Shown here one piece after another: positions 1 through 11,418 of a stretch of 64,000 nt of DNA (the first letter of the stretch is position 1; the number at the start of each line of letters is the position of its first letter). The DNA comes from Anas platyrhynchos (Eukaryota; Chordata; Aves; Anseriformes; Anatidae), in the NCBI RefSeq assembly GCF_047663525.1, contig NC_092588.1:108519001-108583000 (forward strand). Direction: 5' to 3'. The notes beneath the pieces were generated by a model. The model was not told where the DNA came from. It was given only the letters and a program-made list of their open reading frames with translations, and ran no database searches. Both the position numbers and the translations under genes were made by a program.

Positions 1-1224
1 CCTGTTGTGGAGTTGAAGGAGAGTCCCAAGAAGTCCCATTTTCCTTGTGCCATCTCACCGTCACACTGGATGTTGCTGCCGTGCTGGTTTCTGCTGGCTG
101 GAATGAAGCCTCCTCTGTGAAACCAGGCTTCCCTCACTCTCCCTTCTGGGCATCCCTCCCGCTGTTTTCTTGCAAGCACTTTCTTTGGTGTGTGTGAAGG
201 TTGATGTGACCAAATGTCACCACCTTTGCACAGTTGCCAGCAGCAGGGTTGGGCTGTTCAGTGTGACTTCTTGCCTGCTAGGGCATCCTATATGCTTAGA
301 CTGGGTTATAACATTGCTTCATCCCTTACCTTCATGTACATTTAGCTTCTTCAGGAGACCAACAAGAAAAACTTCCCTTTTTTTCCACCCTTATACACTT
401 CAGCACATGGACCAGAGCCCCTCTTGGAGAGCTGGAGCCTGAGGCTGTGTTCCAAACCTTCTGCATTGAAAGGGACTGCAAAGTAGAGCAGGTGCCCTCC
501 ATCTCTCCTTGGCTGTGCCACCACAGGCTTTGACCAGCACTCACCTACCTGTCCTGTTTCTCTAACTGCACCTCGAGCACATCACGAGCTTTATCTCAAC
601 TCAATCATATGTTCTGCTGCTGCTGCTGGCATGGGGAATTGTCGCTCGCTTGCAGTGATGCTGAGAGATGCTTGGTGTGCTGAAGGTGACAAATATAGGT
701 CATTATATCCTTGGCAAAGCTACCCACATTTTGCACAGGACTGTGGAATAACAATTCTGCCGCAGTAGTTGCCTCCAGTGAACAGATGCGAGCAACTTTT
801 TAAAGGAGCAGAGTAGTTGTAGCACAATGGGGAGAGCATGAGTCTTTTCCTGTAAGTGACCCCCTGCAAGATGTCAGTCGCAGTGTAGGAGAAGAGGCCC
901 GCAGAGCACATCACAGGGTCACCATTTCACTCTGCTTTGCCCAGAAGGGTCTGGCTTCTCTGAAACCTTTGCTTCTGCAGGCTTGTCTAAGTGCTCTTAG
1001 GAAGGGTGAGTCCCACTGCTTTGCCCTGGCCATCTGCTCCTGTGCTAGCTGTGCTCACTAGAGAGCTGGGAGCAATCTGCCAACTTCTCCCTTGTTCTTC
1101 TGACCGAGTGGTTTTGGCTGCCATGATAGTCAATGGATATCTAGTCCATGCATTCAGCAGCGCTGAATTCACCTGTAGTCATGTATTCAGGACAAAATGA
1201 GTCTCACCCTAACCTTCCCTGACT
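1..1224. other. Unique non-coding sequence, left edge
   Basis: I see no gene or recognisable repeat here. There is a short CTG run near 605-620. The small open frames lack domains and overlap on both strands, as expected by chance. The stretch is bounded on the right by the GC-rich LTR element. Confidence 0.5.
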
Positions 1225-2014
1225 GTTGACTTCTTCAGCTGAAGATGCCCCCAGGTGAGTGCAGCAGGAGGGCAGGAGGTGCTCCAGGCAGGCAGCAGCA
1301 GTTCCTCTGTGGCCTGTGGAGAGGCCCCTGGTGGAGCAGGCTGTCCCCCTGCAGCCCATGGGTCCCACATGGAGCAGATCTCCACGCTGCAGCCCCCCCA
1401 TGGGTGGAGGAGCCCCCGGTGGAGCAGGTGGATGTGGCCTGGAGGAGGCTGCGGCCCATGGAGAGGAGCCCACGCAGGAGCAGGGCTCTGGGGGGAGCTG
1501 CTGCCCGTGGGGGACCCATGCTGGAGCAGTTTGCTCCTGGGGGATGGATGGACCCCGTGGGATGGAGCTGTGTGGGAGCAGTGCTTGAAGAGCTGCTGCC
1601 TGTGGGAGGCCCATGTGGGATCATTTTGGAAAGGACTGCATCCCGTGGGAGGGACCCCATGGGGAGCAGGGGCAGAGAGGGACCGTGAGGGAGTGGTGGA
1701 GATGAAGCATCAGGGACTGACACAGCCCCCAGTCCCTGTTCCACTGCGCTGTTCAGGGTGGGGGGAGATATAGAAGAAGGTGGGTGAGGGGAAGGTGTTC
1801 TTAGTTTGCTAGCGATAGGCAATAAATTACATCAATCTCCCTCTACATTGAGTCTGTTTTGTTCATGATGATAATTGTTGAGCGATCTCCCCGTCCTTAT
1901 CTCAACCCTTGAGCCCTTTCCATTGTATTTTCTCCCTTTTTTTCTTCTTCTTTTCTTTGAGGAGGGGGAGTAAGAAAGTGGTTGTGGTGTAGTTAGCTGA
2001 GTAAAACCACCACA
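1225..2014 (+). mobile_element. Avian endogenous retrovirus LTR (solo or 3' LTR fragment)
   Basis: The block ends in CCACCACA at 2014, giving a terminal CA as in TG...CA LTRs. It has a poly(A) signal AATAAA at 1821-1826, followed by a T- and C-rich stretch and a purine-rich run (1958-1972) near the 3' end. The order of the sections (GC-rich repeats, AATAAA, pyrimidine tract, GAGGAGGGGGAG, CCACCACA) matches from memory a high-copy avian ERV LTR, probably ERVL- or ERVK-like. Positions 1331-1670 hold an imperfect tandem repeat marked by GGAGCAG boxes. No gag, pol or env coding sequence is visible beside it, so it is a solo LTR or a remnant. The 5' boundary is uncertain by tens of bases and I found no clear target-site duplication. 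Open frames inside it on both strands result from GC-rich, stop-poor sequence. Confidence 0.75.
1331..1670 (+). repeat. Decayed GC-rich tandem repeat inside the LTR, period roughly 40-57 bp
   Basis: GGAGCAG boxes occur at about 1332, 1371, 1421, 1478, 1523, 1575 and 1662. Between them, variants of 'cccatgg' and 'cccgtggga' recur. Spacing is irregular (39, 50, 57, 45, 52 and 87 bp), so the array is old and partly deleted. Such internal repeats are a feature of this avian LTR family as I recall it. Copy number may differ between individuals, but the sequence alone cannot show that. Confidence 0.65.
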
Positions 2015-3190
2015 TGAACGTTTTCAGAAAACAATCAATGCTCTTTCATACATTCTTTCCCTGCAAACCACTTGGAAGCCTCAGTGTATTTTTTTTTTAA
2101 ACGGTGCATTAAATCATTATCACTCTGCCCATTCTGCCTGTTCCTGGGCATGTGGAGTTGCGTACCTCAGGAGTGATGTTTGTGGTGTAATTGCTGTAGA
2201 TGTTGGAGCACTCTGCTGCAGTAGTGCACAGGAACCCTTACATAGGTGCCTCTGATCAGTGTAAAGCCTAAAACAGTCTGGGTCCAGGTCACTTAGAAAG
2301 ACTTTGTTCACCTTTGTGATCTTTCATGGAGATCCTTGAACCAACAGGAGAGTTACTAACAGGGAATTTTCTGGGGTTTGGGCTTCTGAGCTGTTTTCTC
2401 TCTTTCTGTTGTTGATGTTGCATTTTTCTCCTATATAACCTCTGCCACTGTTTCCCCAGGAAACATTTCTTATCTTTTCAAGGGATTCAGAGCTAGATTT
2501 TTGTTTGGTGTGGGCTAGAACAAATTTCATAGGAAGTTCGTAGGTTTATTGATTAAGATAACTTATACGTAGAATACGTTTCCTGATATTTTTAGCTAAC
2601 TACTAATAGAGTTGAGAATTTTTAAAGGAACCCAGGGTCTGGCTTTTCCACATCTTGTCATGCATTTCCTCTGTTGGATGGAGGGTAAGATGCTTCAGGG
2701 AGAGACACCTTAGTGCGTAAACACCAGAGCATCACTTCCATGCCTGTCTATTCATCTTTTGTATTAATCCAAACACAGTGTTTATAATACTGAAAATCTC
2801 TGAGTAGTGTCTGTTTGCAGGTTTGAGTCTGAACAGGAGGAATGGATGGAGATAAACCAGAAGTAGAAGGTAATTTGAGTGAAAGCAACCATGAAACAAC
2901 AGAATCACTGTTCTGAGAAAAGAAAGGAGTGAAAGAAGCAGAAAAAGGTAATGAACTTCAAAAAGCAGATGTCAACAAGCCTGGGAAACAAGTAAATGTG
3001 TATCTTCTGGGAAGATAATCCTAAAGATAAATGAACTGTCAGTTACTGAAACTGCCATTAACAAAAGAAGAATGGTAAGCTACCCTGATGTGAAAGAAAG
3101 AGGAACCTGAGCAGGAGACAAGAATCCAACTGCATCGTGTGCCAAGACCTAGAAATCAAAGGGAATTGTGTGATAGGTAGAAAGAGGGAC
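2015..3190. other. Non-coding, A- and purine-rich toward the right
   Basis: No gene is recognised. From about 2850 the + strand becomes purine-rich with many AAG/GAA words, and it leads without a visible break into the LINE relic at 3197. It may be the more decayed upstream part of that same element, but I could not match it to an endonuclease domain. Confidence 0.4.
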
Positions 3191-3196
3191 ACGTAA

Positions 3197-3905
3197 TTGA
3201 CAATGACTAGAACAAAGCAACACAGGCATGCTGGGGTGCAATCAGAAAAAAATCACATGCAAAACCAATTAGGAAGAAGTCAAAGATGCCATTTTTCTGT
3301 AAATACACGGAGGAAAGCAAACGTCTTTAATACAGTGAAAAGAAGTACAAATAGAGAAGGCATGAGGGCTGAAAAATTCAATGTTTTTGCTTCAGTTTTG
3401 AGAAGAAAATATCTGGTCAAAGTCAATTAAAACTTAGAAAAGCTGAATGTATTTATATCAACAGAAAAAGGTGAAGAAAAAGTCACTTCAGAGATCCCAG
3501 AGGTCTGAAGATAAACCAGGATGATTCCTTTTTCTCTAAAAAAAAAAAAAAAGGAAGTAGAGGTGTGGGGGAAAGATGGCTGAGAAATAGTTAACCAGAT
3601 TGCCTAACATTATGGCCTACAAAGATACCTAAACATGTTAATTAACTCTCCTTCTTGTATGTACCAAAAGAATATAAAATGTTATTAAAAACTCAACCAA
3701 TATGGGTTTGTCACAAGCAAACCATGCTGAACCAATCTAATTCCCTTCTTTGATGGGACAGTCATCCAAGTGGGTAAGTCAAATTATGTGGCACATCTTG
3801 GCTTGAATAATACTCCGGGGACTATCTCGTAAGCAGATGGCAAAGTGTGGTCCAGGAGAAATGACTGCTTGTCAGGTCTGTAACTATCTATATTCAGAAA
3901 GGATT
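3197..3905 (+). mobile_element. Ancient CR1-superfamily LINE relic, ORF2 linker and reverse transcriptase remnant
   Basis: Translation shows decayed LINE ORF2. At 3197-3427 a 77-codon open frame ends in a segment (AEKFNVFASVLRRKYLV) that resembles the conserved 'E..N.FFASVF' linker upstream of the reverse transcriptase in CR1/L2-type LINEs. At 3698-3829 one frame reads QYGFVTSKPC, a stop (TGA 3728-3730), TNLIPFFDG, then LGLNNTPGTIS. These match the family's 'HGF..gkSC.TNL..FfD' and 'LDf.KAFDtvS' motifs in order and in the same frame, with a net loss of about two codons between them. The second aspartate-bearing motif is mutated, and the sequence between the two blocks includes a 15-base A run (3538-3552). 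The element is dead and much older than the other CR1 copies here. It may extend left to about 2850; no 3' end was found. Confidence 0.62.
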
Positions 3906-4799
3906 GACTTGTGTTCCTGTGCCACACTACTAGAGGCTTAGTGGACTTCTTCAGATGTTTCTTCTCAATCCATATATCCAGTAATGTCACGAATTCACTG
4001 GCATGTCCACAAATTTTATGCTTAAAAAGAAAGATATGACCTCAGATAGCTTGGGGCTTGCTTTGCTCTGGCCTCAGACAGGTAGTAACGAGATTACTGT
4101 CATAAAAATGGGCGCTTGTTGCTCTGGTAGGACATGGGAAAGAAGTATGCCTTTTTATGTGGCAGTGCCGAGTCCTCATTGGAGTGCAGTCCTGGAAACC
4201 ACAATTTTAGATGCACAGAAGCAGAAGATGACAATAAACCATGGCTCAGAGGGTGACGTAAGGCTCAGAAAACATGGGCCAAGTGGCTAAGATCTCTTCA
4301 GTCCGGAGAAGTGGAGGAAACATAACACTGATAGATTTTCTGTGCATGGAAAGTTTCACGAAAGCAATGAAGGTCAGTGTGTGCCTGTGTGCCCGGAGGC
4401 AGAGCAGGAAGAAACCCAGAGCATCAGTGGCAGAGAAGACCCCGAAAAGAGCCTGTGACCCCTGCTCGCCACAAAGCAATTCCATTTTCTCTCCTTGGAA
4501 GAAGCTCCTCGGGCTTTGCGCTCCTGGGTATGTGCACCAGGGAGTCAGAGCCATGTCAGCAGTGGGAGGATTGACATAGCGCTGCCACACAGCCAAGCCA
4601 GGAAAGCTCACGCTGCAGATCGGATGTAAAAATTTGGAAGCTATTGTGTATGAAATGGCTCTTGCCGCAATTGTGGTCAGCTTTATGGCTCTTATCACTG
4701 GGCTTTTTCAAGGAGTGGGAGCACGCTTCCTCCATCTCGTGCAGGAAGGAGCTCATTATTCCTTATTAATTAGGTCTTCAGTCACTAATCTGTTATGTA
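3906..4799. other. Non-coding; no recognised feature
   Basis: Several overlapping open frames of 60-150 codons occur on both strands between 4003 and 4825, but none has a recognisable domain or a convincing start. The left part could still be unrecognisable LINE sequence continuing from the relic. Confidence 0.4.
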
Positions 4800-5035
4800 C
4801 CTTTCCAGCAACTGTTTACAGATAAGTGTTGTAGGATCTAATTGATGGAGGATAATTAGCTCCTCCCTAATTAGAGTGAAGTGTGCTTCTTTTCACTCTG
4901 TGGATGATCGCTTACAAATGAAAGGCCACAAATGGAACGCTCAAGATGTGCAATGTGTCAGGAACTAATTTGCTTAAACTATTTTTGAAAGCTTATTTAA
5001 TTAATACCCAAATAGCAGGCTTATGTGTGAGTGCA
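4800..5035. promoter_or_regulatory. Candidate conserved non-coding / enhancer-like block
   Basis: This is a TAAT-dense stretch. It includes an inverted pair AATTAG (4854-4859) and CTAATT (4867-4872) separated by 7 bp, then AACTAATTTGC and TTAATTAAT further right. Such clustered homeodomain-type core sites, in sequence free of recognisable repeats and without a coding frame, are typical of vertebrate developmental enhancers. Conservation could not be measured here. Confidence 0.3.
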
Positions 5036-8000
5036 TGTGTAACTGACTTCAGTTGTAGGCAGGCACGTGGTTGTCACAGGCTCCAGAGTTAACGTCACGA
5101 TCCGTCACCAAAGGCTGCACAGGCACCGTGAGCAGCAGGTCCGCGAGCATCAGCAGGAATGAGACATGCAGCATTTGGGAAAAAAAAAAGAAAACCTTCT
5201 GGAAGGTTTGTCCACAGCTTTATCATCCCACACAATTGTCTCAAGACTGAAAAGGAATGTGTTTATCAATGACAGCCTGAGGCCAAGCGCTCAGTAAATT
5301 TTGGGATGTCTCTTTGTTTTTTGATGCCCAGCCTCTGAAACTTGTGGGGGAGGCATCTTGCTGCCAGAGAACAGGTACTCACTGGAGACCAGATGCTTAT
5401 AGCCGTTTGCGAACCAAAATTACTAGCTATTTTCCAAAAAGCTTCTCTACAATAACTCCAGATTGTTCTTTCTGTAACACAGCTACTGCTTGTTGTCGTA
5501 ATTGTTCTCCGTTATGACACTTTCGCTTCTTTGTGAAGTGTGACTGGTTCTGCACGTGACTGCCTGTGGTCTCCTGGCTGCAGAAAGAAACCTTGGGTGT
5601 CCCTGCAGAGCAGATGAGCCGCTTTGTGGGGGGGATATCTGCAGTGAAACACAAGTGTAGCTTCTTGCAGCTCTGGGACAAACCTGAAGAGAAACTTTTG
5701 CAGTTTGCTCATCGCTAGCTTCGATGTGTTGATGCATCTGAAAACTTGTAATGGAGGATGTGGAGTTCATATGATTAAGAGTGATGTGGATTCAAGAAAC
5801 AGTCTGTATGCAGCTTCAGCCTGGTATGCAGATAGACTTTTACATGAAGCCACTTCTGACCAGAAGTCTACCAGGCTGATCAAGAGCCCCTTGAAGTTAA
5901 TAGACTCTCATTGCTCTCCCATGTAATTTGGATGAGATATTTCTCACTTGGTAAAGCAAGGATACAGCTGGAAAATATCAAGGGAGAATGAGTAAGCCTC
6001 CTCTCCTAGACATGAAGAAAATCTTGAAATGATGACCCTTAGGGATTTGAAACCCCAGAAAACAAAACCACAAATCTCAAACCTTTTCCCCCAAGATCTT
6101 GTGAGATCTTGAGAGGTTTAAAGCTGTTTCATGATTTAGGAAGTTGTTCTGCTGCAGTGCTGCTGACCTAAAATACTGAGCGAGACAGAAGCTGGGGAGG
6201 GAAAGAGGATACCAATGAGGTTGGTATTACCTGTGAATTTCTAATATTTGCTGAGACTGGAGAATTGCTTCTGTGGCAGTAGCTGTGCTCTCTGGAAGCC
6301 TAATACTGTTAATCAGTGAAGAAAGATTTCACTGTTTCATTACTTGCTACAGCTGAAACTCAAGGAAATTACTTGAGTCTCATTATCAGATAAAGTTAAG
6401 ATGCCAGTATGAAAGAAAACTTTTTCACACTCAGGTCGAGAGTAATTTATTTTTCCTAGCTCAGATTTTAAAAATAGAGAACCAGCACAGGAGAGCACAA
6501 TAGAGCTGCACAGAATCTGGATACCACAGATCTGCTTTGATACAACAACAGTTTCCAGCCTCTGTTTTATCTGTATAACCATTCCTAGGTATGGTGGGGA
6601 GAGATTAGAGTGGCAAGCTGAGTGGTGCATCCGTCCACCGCAAGGCACTTGCTGGCTCCGTGAAATAACAGCATGGGGCAGCCTTGAAAGGAGGCACTGC
6701 CTGCTCTGCTCAGCGTGCCTGGGGGGTGAGACAATATCTGGGGGATAACTGTGTGAATCCGTGTAGGAAAGCAGGGGCAGACTGTGTCTTGCTTTGCTAT
6801 TCCCATGTGGGAGCCGTGCTCCCTGGGTCTTCTCCGTGATCCCTGCTGCCACGTGGGAAGGGGTGCTTGGGAGGGACTGAGTGCTGCCCCCAGGACCTGA
6901 AGCCCTTGGGCACCCTCAGCTTGTGGGGAAGCTGGGAGCACAAGCGTGCTCCCTACAAAGGTGATGTCAGGCTGCAGATTGCTTTTGAGCAGGATGTGTG
7001 GTGTGTGTGCTTCAGCACTGCAGAAACCGGGTCTCTGAGCTGTTAGGAAACTCCTTGCTCTCAGTCCTCTGGGCATTTTCTCTTGGGAAACCTCTCTGCA
7101 ATGAAAGCTGAGCTGAAGGGCTCAGTTACATTCTAGGCCATGGCCAGTTTCCAGTGGGTTTTTGATGCCAAAGTTCAGATGTTTTTCTTTCCCCTGAAAA
7201 ACGCGGCGCTGACTAGCTTAGGCTAGTTACAAGATGTGAGCTTGCAGAAACAAGATACGCCAGCCGGGATGACAGCATGAATGTCCCTTCTCCCCCGTGC
7301 CATTACAGAGAAGTGCAGCTGCCAGCTCAGGTGCCAGAGCCCGGAGCAGGACCCACACAAAGGAGAAGCCCAGCCGGGTCCTTGTTTTCCTTCTGAATAA
7401 CTTACTAAGGACTTGGCAAAACCTCTGGGAGTCTCAGTGGTGAAATGTAAAACCTTCCAGCCCCTCTGCGTCCCCAGCCACATCTGAGCAAGGGTATGTG
7501 ACTTTCCGAAGTGAGTTGAAACATACTAATTGGGAAGTGCCAAGAGCTGTGCTTCGCCACTCTTTGCAAATGTCCCCATTTTTTCCCCAAGCTGGGCGCA
7601 TGGAAGGACTTGCTTTGCAGCCCAGAGGATGACTGAAGTTTCAGTGTTAATTAAAAGGGGAAGGACACGATGTCCTCCTCGGTGGAGGTCTTGAGGCTCA
7701 GTATTCAGCTTTTCAGTTTTTCAACTCCAACCTCCTTGAGGATGGCCAGTATGGGGTTGTTGTAGGTGCTGCTTGGCAGAAGCCTGCTGGCCCTGGGGAA
7801 ATGCCAGAAAGAGGGGGTCTGGAGAGGATGTTTAGTGACTATATGATGGTATGGAGGTTGATGTGCCTTCCCACATCACTGTGTCCAGGTCTTGGCTCTG
7901 AGGGCTCAGGTGCAGAGTAAGATGCCTGCAGCTGGAGGACAAAGGTGCGATGGGTGCATCATGGTGCCTGTGCACAGCTCATGGTCTGCAACACATGGAC

Positions 8001-9889
8001 ACAGAAAGGAGACAAAAGCACTGTTTTTTGTTTCTAAAGCATCAAAGTGTAATGTTTCTACAACTTCATAATGCTGATTGTAAAATCAGGCTCAGTCTTA
8101 CCATAAAACTAGTCTCAGTTTTAAGGAATCTGGAAGTTTAGGCATGAAAATGCCTAAGAAAACCCTTTTCCAGACCATTTTTTTCCCCCCAGGAATTGTC
8201 CCGGGCACAATAGTGTCTCATCTTTAAGCCAAGGAGAATCCTGTGGATGTGCATTGTAGTAGTTACAGGACTTTTTGCCTTCTCTCATTCAGCAGCAATT
8301 ACAAAGACCAGTTTGCTTTTTCTTGGCAGGCTCTGATGTAATGACCAAACCCCAAAGCTGAAGGAGGCAGTATCTTTATTCATACCCCACGCTGCCTGTA
8401 GATTGCTACCAGGCTCGAACACCCTGTCCTCCACACCCCCTTCCCATGGGCTGTGGTACAGCTGTGAAAGGCCTTTCTCCTCCTGCACCTGAATCAGCTC
8501 GTCTCCAACTCCTTCTGCCATCCTAGCACTTTGAAACAGAGCTCAGCCCTATCCCTGTTAGCCAAGAGCCCTTTCATTTCTAAGGCATCATGATTTGCCT
8601 TGTTTTAGGAGGGTGGGTACGCTCAGCCTTCCTTTTCCAGCAGCTTAAGAGGAGTTAGATCTAGCCCTTTCCATAGGACTTATATTGCATCAGATGGCTT
8701 TTTATTTTTTGGTAGCTTCAGTGAATGGCTGCGGCTATAGAGATTGTGCGTGCACATTTAGATACATGACTTAAATTTTCTGCCATCTCCTTTTCCTAGT
8801 GGGAAGGAGTTAGCACCTTGTCAGGTGCAACATCACCAGCCTCTCCTGAGCTGAACAATCCCTTCTTTCTAATAATGATTAGATCAAGCCTAAACCAAAA
8901 TACTTCACTCGCAGCAAATGTGGATGTCTGGGGTTTTCCTTCAGCACTTTTGTGAGTAACAGGCGTGCATCCTTTGCTGTGCTCCACAGGTTCCCCTTCA
9001 GTTCATTGCTGCCCCATAAATGCAAGCCTGCACATAAATGCCTGGGTCCACAAACTGAGGAAATGAACCACAAAAGCAGACAGCTCACTCCTTTCCCTGG
9101 CAGTAGCCTCTAACTGGCACGTCTCTGAGGCTTTGCTTTATGTATTTATTTTCAGCACATGAGGTGCAAATGAAAGGCAAACAATATGGGTCAGGTGTGA
9201 TGGTCTTGGATAATTAACAGCTGGAAATAATTACCTGCTACCAGGAAGAAGGATGATGGATGGAGCCGAGGAACAGCTGCGTGGCATCTTCAGCTGGCTG
9301 CTGTACAGGGAGGGATGAGAAATGCCCGCAGAAATTGCTGAAGGGGCTGGGGCAAAGCACGCAGCAGCCAGTGCTGGGAGCAAGTCACACTGCAGTGCCC
9401 TACAGAGAGAACTCATCCAGGGACATTTCTTATTGTGAGGCCCTTATGTTTCCTTATGGAAAATCTAATGTTAGCCCTGGATTCCCACAAGATGGGTATT
9501 TTCCTAGTGGGCTGTGGGAAGTTGCTGCTCCGCTCCTTCCAGCCCAGGACTGCGAGCAGAGGTGCCACGCTGCCCCGCAGCACAGAATAAAGCAGGAACA
9601 AAGCCTTGGGAAGAGAAATGTGTGCTCCTGGCAGTGGGATGCAGCCAGCCCCAGCCCTTGCCTGCGATCAGAGAGGGTGGCCATGTGGTGCCGTGCCGTG
9701 CCTGGGGAATGGGATGCTGTGGAGAGCCTGTGCTCTCCCTGTGCTCAAACAGCATCTCTTGTGGGCTGAGATACGGCTGGGAGGCTCCCCAAAGCTGCCA
9801 ACTTCTCCCCATCACTGTTTCCTACAGCTGGGGCCTGGGGGGATTGTCTTCACCAAAAAGCACAAGGGCCTCCTCCACAGCCAGGAGGG
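5036..9889. other. Mostly unique non-coding sequence
   Basis: I recognise no exon, RNA gene or interspersed repeat. Open frames of 160-170 codons on the minus strand (6340-6852 and 6585-7076) overlap each other in different frames and show no domain. A short poly(A) run lies near 5180. Confidence 0.45.
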
Positions 9890-10330
9890 CAGCGAGGAGC
9901 CCAGGAAACTATTCCCCTTAAATAGTTAAACGGCTGCCTCTCAACTAACACAATGTCACATTGAATTTGAAACAGGGAACTTTTTATATTTTCCCCCTGA
10001 TTGTGCTGGCACCTGGCAGATGCCTATTTACCACAGGCATCAATACACATAGTAATCAAAGGAAATCAGAGGCACAGATTAGCAACAGCTGCAAGTCATT
10101 AGTGGCAGCCATGGGAAAGCACAGCTCTGCACCCAACTTCGAAATAACCAATATGAGTATTTCAGAGCACGAGGGTTACCGCAGGGCACTCGGCGAGCAC
10201 GAGAGAAAGCAAACAATTGCTTCGCTTGTCTCCCGAGATGGCTTCTTCCCTTCCCGAAGGCAGCGCTGCGCGCTCGGCGTTATCGATGAGCCCATTGCGC
10301 TTTGCCGGTCAGCTGAACGTTAACTCTTTG
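9890..10330. promoter_or_regulatory. Candidate conserved non-coding block with a GC-richer right end
   Basis: The block starts AT-rich (CTTAAATAGTTAAACGG near 9920), passes through a mixed region with AATCAAAGG, a TCF/LEF-like word, near 10054, and ends in a local CpG cluster at about 10185-10315. It lacks repeat signatures. An open frame at 9961-10323 (120 codons) has no recognised domain. Enhancer-like texture is the only basis for the call. Confidence 0.22.
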
Positions 10331-10539
10331 GGAGGCCGATTTTTGCTGATCAGAAATGGCTAGAAACATGAGAAACAGAGTCTCTACCTGTGTAAATTTT
10401 CAGTGATTTTTCATTTTCTCTGAACGGATTGCTGGTATCTTTGGTGTAGTCTTGAAACAAGAGAGAGGTTGGGATCTCTGAGAGTTAATGCTCCTCTTAC
10501 AGCAACTGTAAGTTTTGCTTGGGGGGTGGTGCAGAGCAG

Positions 10540-10760
10540 TGGACCAAAAGCCTTATTTGTATATCTGATTTCTTTAATCAATTCATTTGGACCCAGAATA
10601 GAGACCACATCTTATTTAAAAACCCGATGTTGATTGAAATTTCCATTGCAGATTTAGGCAGCTTGGATTTCTATTTTGATCAGCCTCCGGAAAAGCCGAT
10701 TTTACTTCAAAGCATCTCCGAGTCTTGCAGGCGCAGGAAGTTGCTGCCCTATTAATAGAG
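10540..10760. promoter_or_regulatory. Candidate conserved non-coding block
   Basis: The stretch has evenly mixed composition with words such as TTTAATCAATTCATTTGG, TTGATTGAAATTTCC and TATTAATAGAG, and no repeat. A 78-codon open frame on + (10519-10755) covers it, but the peptide matches nothing I know. Non-coding conservation is a guess from texture. Confidence 0.2.
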
Positions 10761-11321
10761 AAAGCAGAATCCAGCATCGTCGTCGTACGGATGCTCTCTG
10801 GCAGTACTGACGTGCTGCGTCCTCCCTTGCTCAGCAGAGCCATCACCACTGCAGGAGCAGCACCCAGGCTGTGTACGTGGTGTTGTGGTCCACAGCGAGC
10901 TCCTCCTGCTGCTACCTGCCTGCCTTGCCCCTGACACATGGGATGCTGGTCCTGGCCTTGTGCTTGCCCAGCTGTTGGCCTTTGTCACAAGGGGGTGAGA
11001 GCATGTTGAGGGGCTTGGTAGTGATAAGATGGACAAATACTGGTTTGTGGTACTTCAAAGTACTCCTTGAGCTTCTTCTGCCTCTTCTCAGAGAGGGGAA
11101 TAACAGAGGAGAGATTGGGAGCAAGGGGAGTAGTCACAGAGGCACATGGTGGTCTCAAGGTTGGAGAAATGATGGGCAGGGATCTCTGGTTGGAAGAGTC
11201 TGTGAAAAGAGAAAAAGGCCTTTCCAGAAACACTTTTTTCCACAGTAAGCCTGTCCCTCTTGGTCTCTGTATCTTGTTCCAGCCCCCAAATCTTCAGTCA
11301 ATCTCAGCTCCACCTGCATAT
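10761..11321. other. Non-coding; no recognised feature
   Basis: Overlapping small open frames occur on both strands and none is credible. The stretch ends at the 3' terminus of a CR1 fragment. Confidence 0.4.
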
Positions 11322-11418
11322 CAGAATCACAGAATGGTTGAGGTAGAAGGGGACCTCTGGAGGTCACCTGCTCCAAGCCAGGCTACCCAGAGCAGGTTGC
11401 TCTGGACCTTGTCTCCAA
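11322..11418 (-). mobile_element. CR1 LINE 3'-end fragment, minus orientation
   Basis: On + it opens with CAGAATCACAGAATGG, the complement of two degenerate ATTCTRTG octamers that end CR1 elements. It continues with the CR1 3'-UTR words 'gacctctggaggtcacctgctccaa' and 'acccagagcaggttgctctgg'. There is an internal deletion relative to the usual CR1 tail, and only about 97 bp remain. Confidence 0.85.

Noticed and set aside
1235..1822. Long overlapping open frames on both strands (up to 195 codons)
   Set aside because: They lie entirely in the GC-rich repetitive part of the LTR, where stops are rare. The peptides are low-complexity and differ in every frame.
6340..7076. Two 160-170 codon minus-strand open frames
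   Set aside because: They overlap in different frames and have no domain.
9260..9929. Cluster of open frames of 100-170 codons on both strands
   Set aside because: They mutually overlap in several frames, carry no domains, and sit in locally GC-richer DNA. This is a chance pattern.
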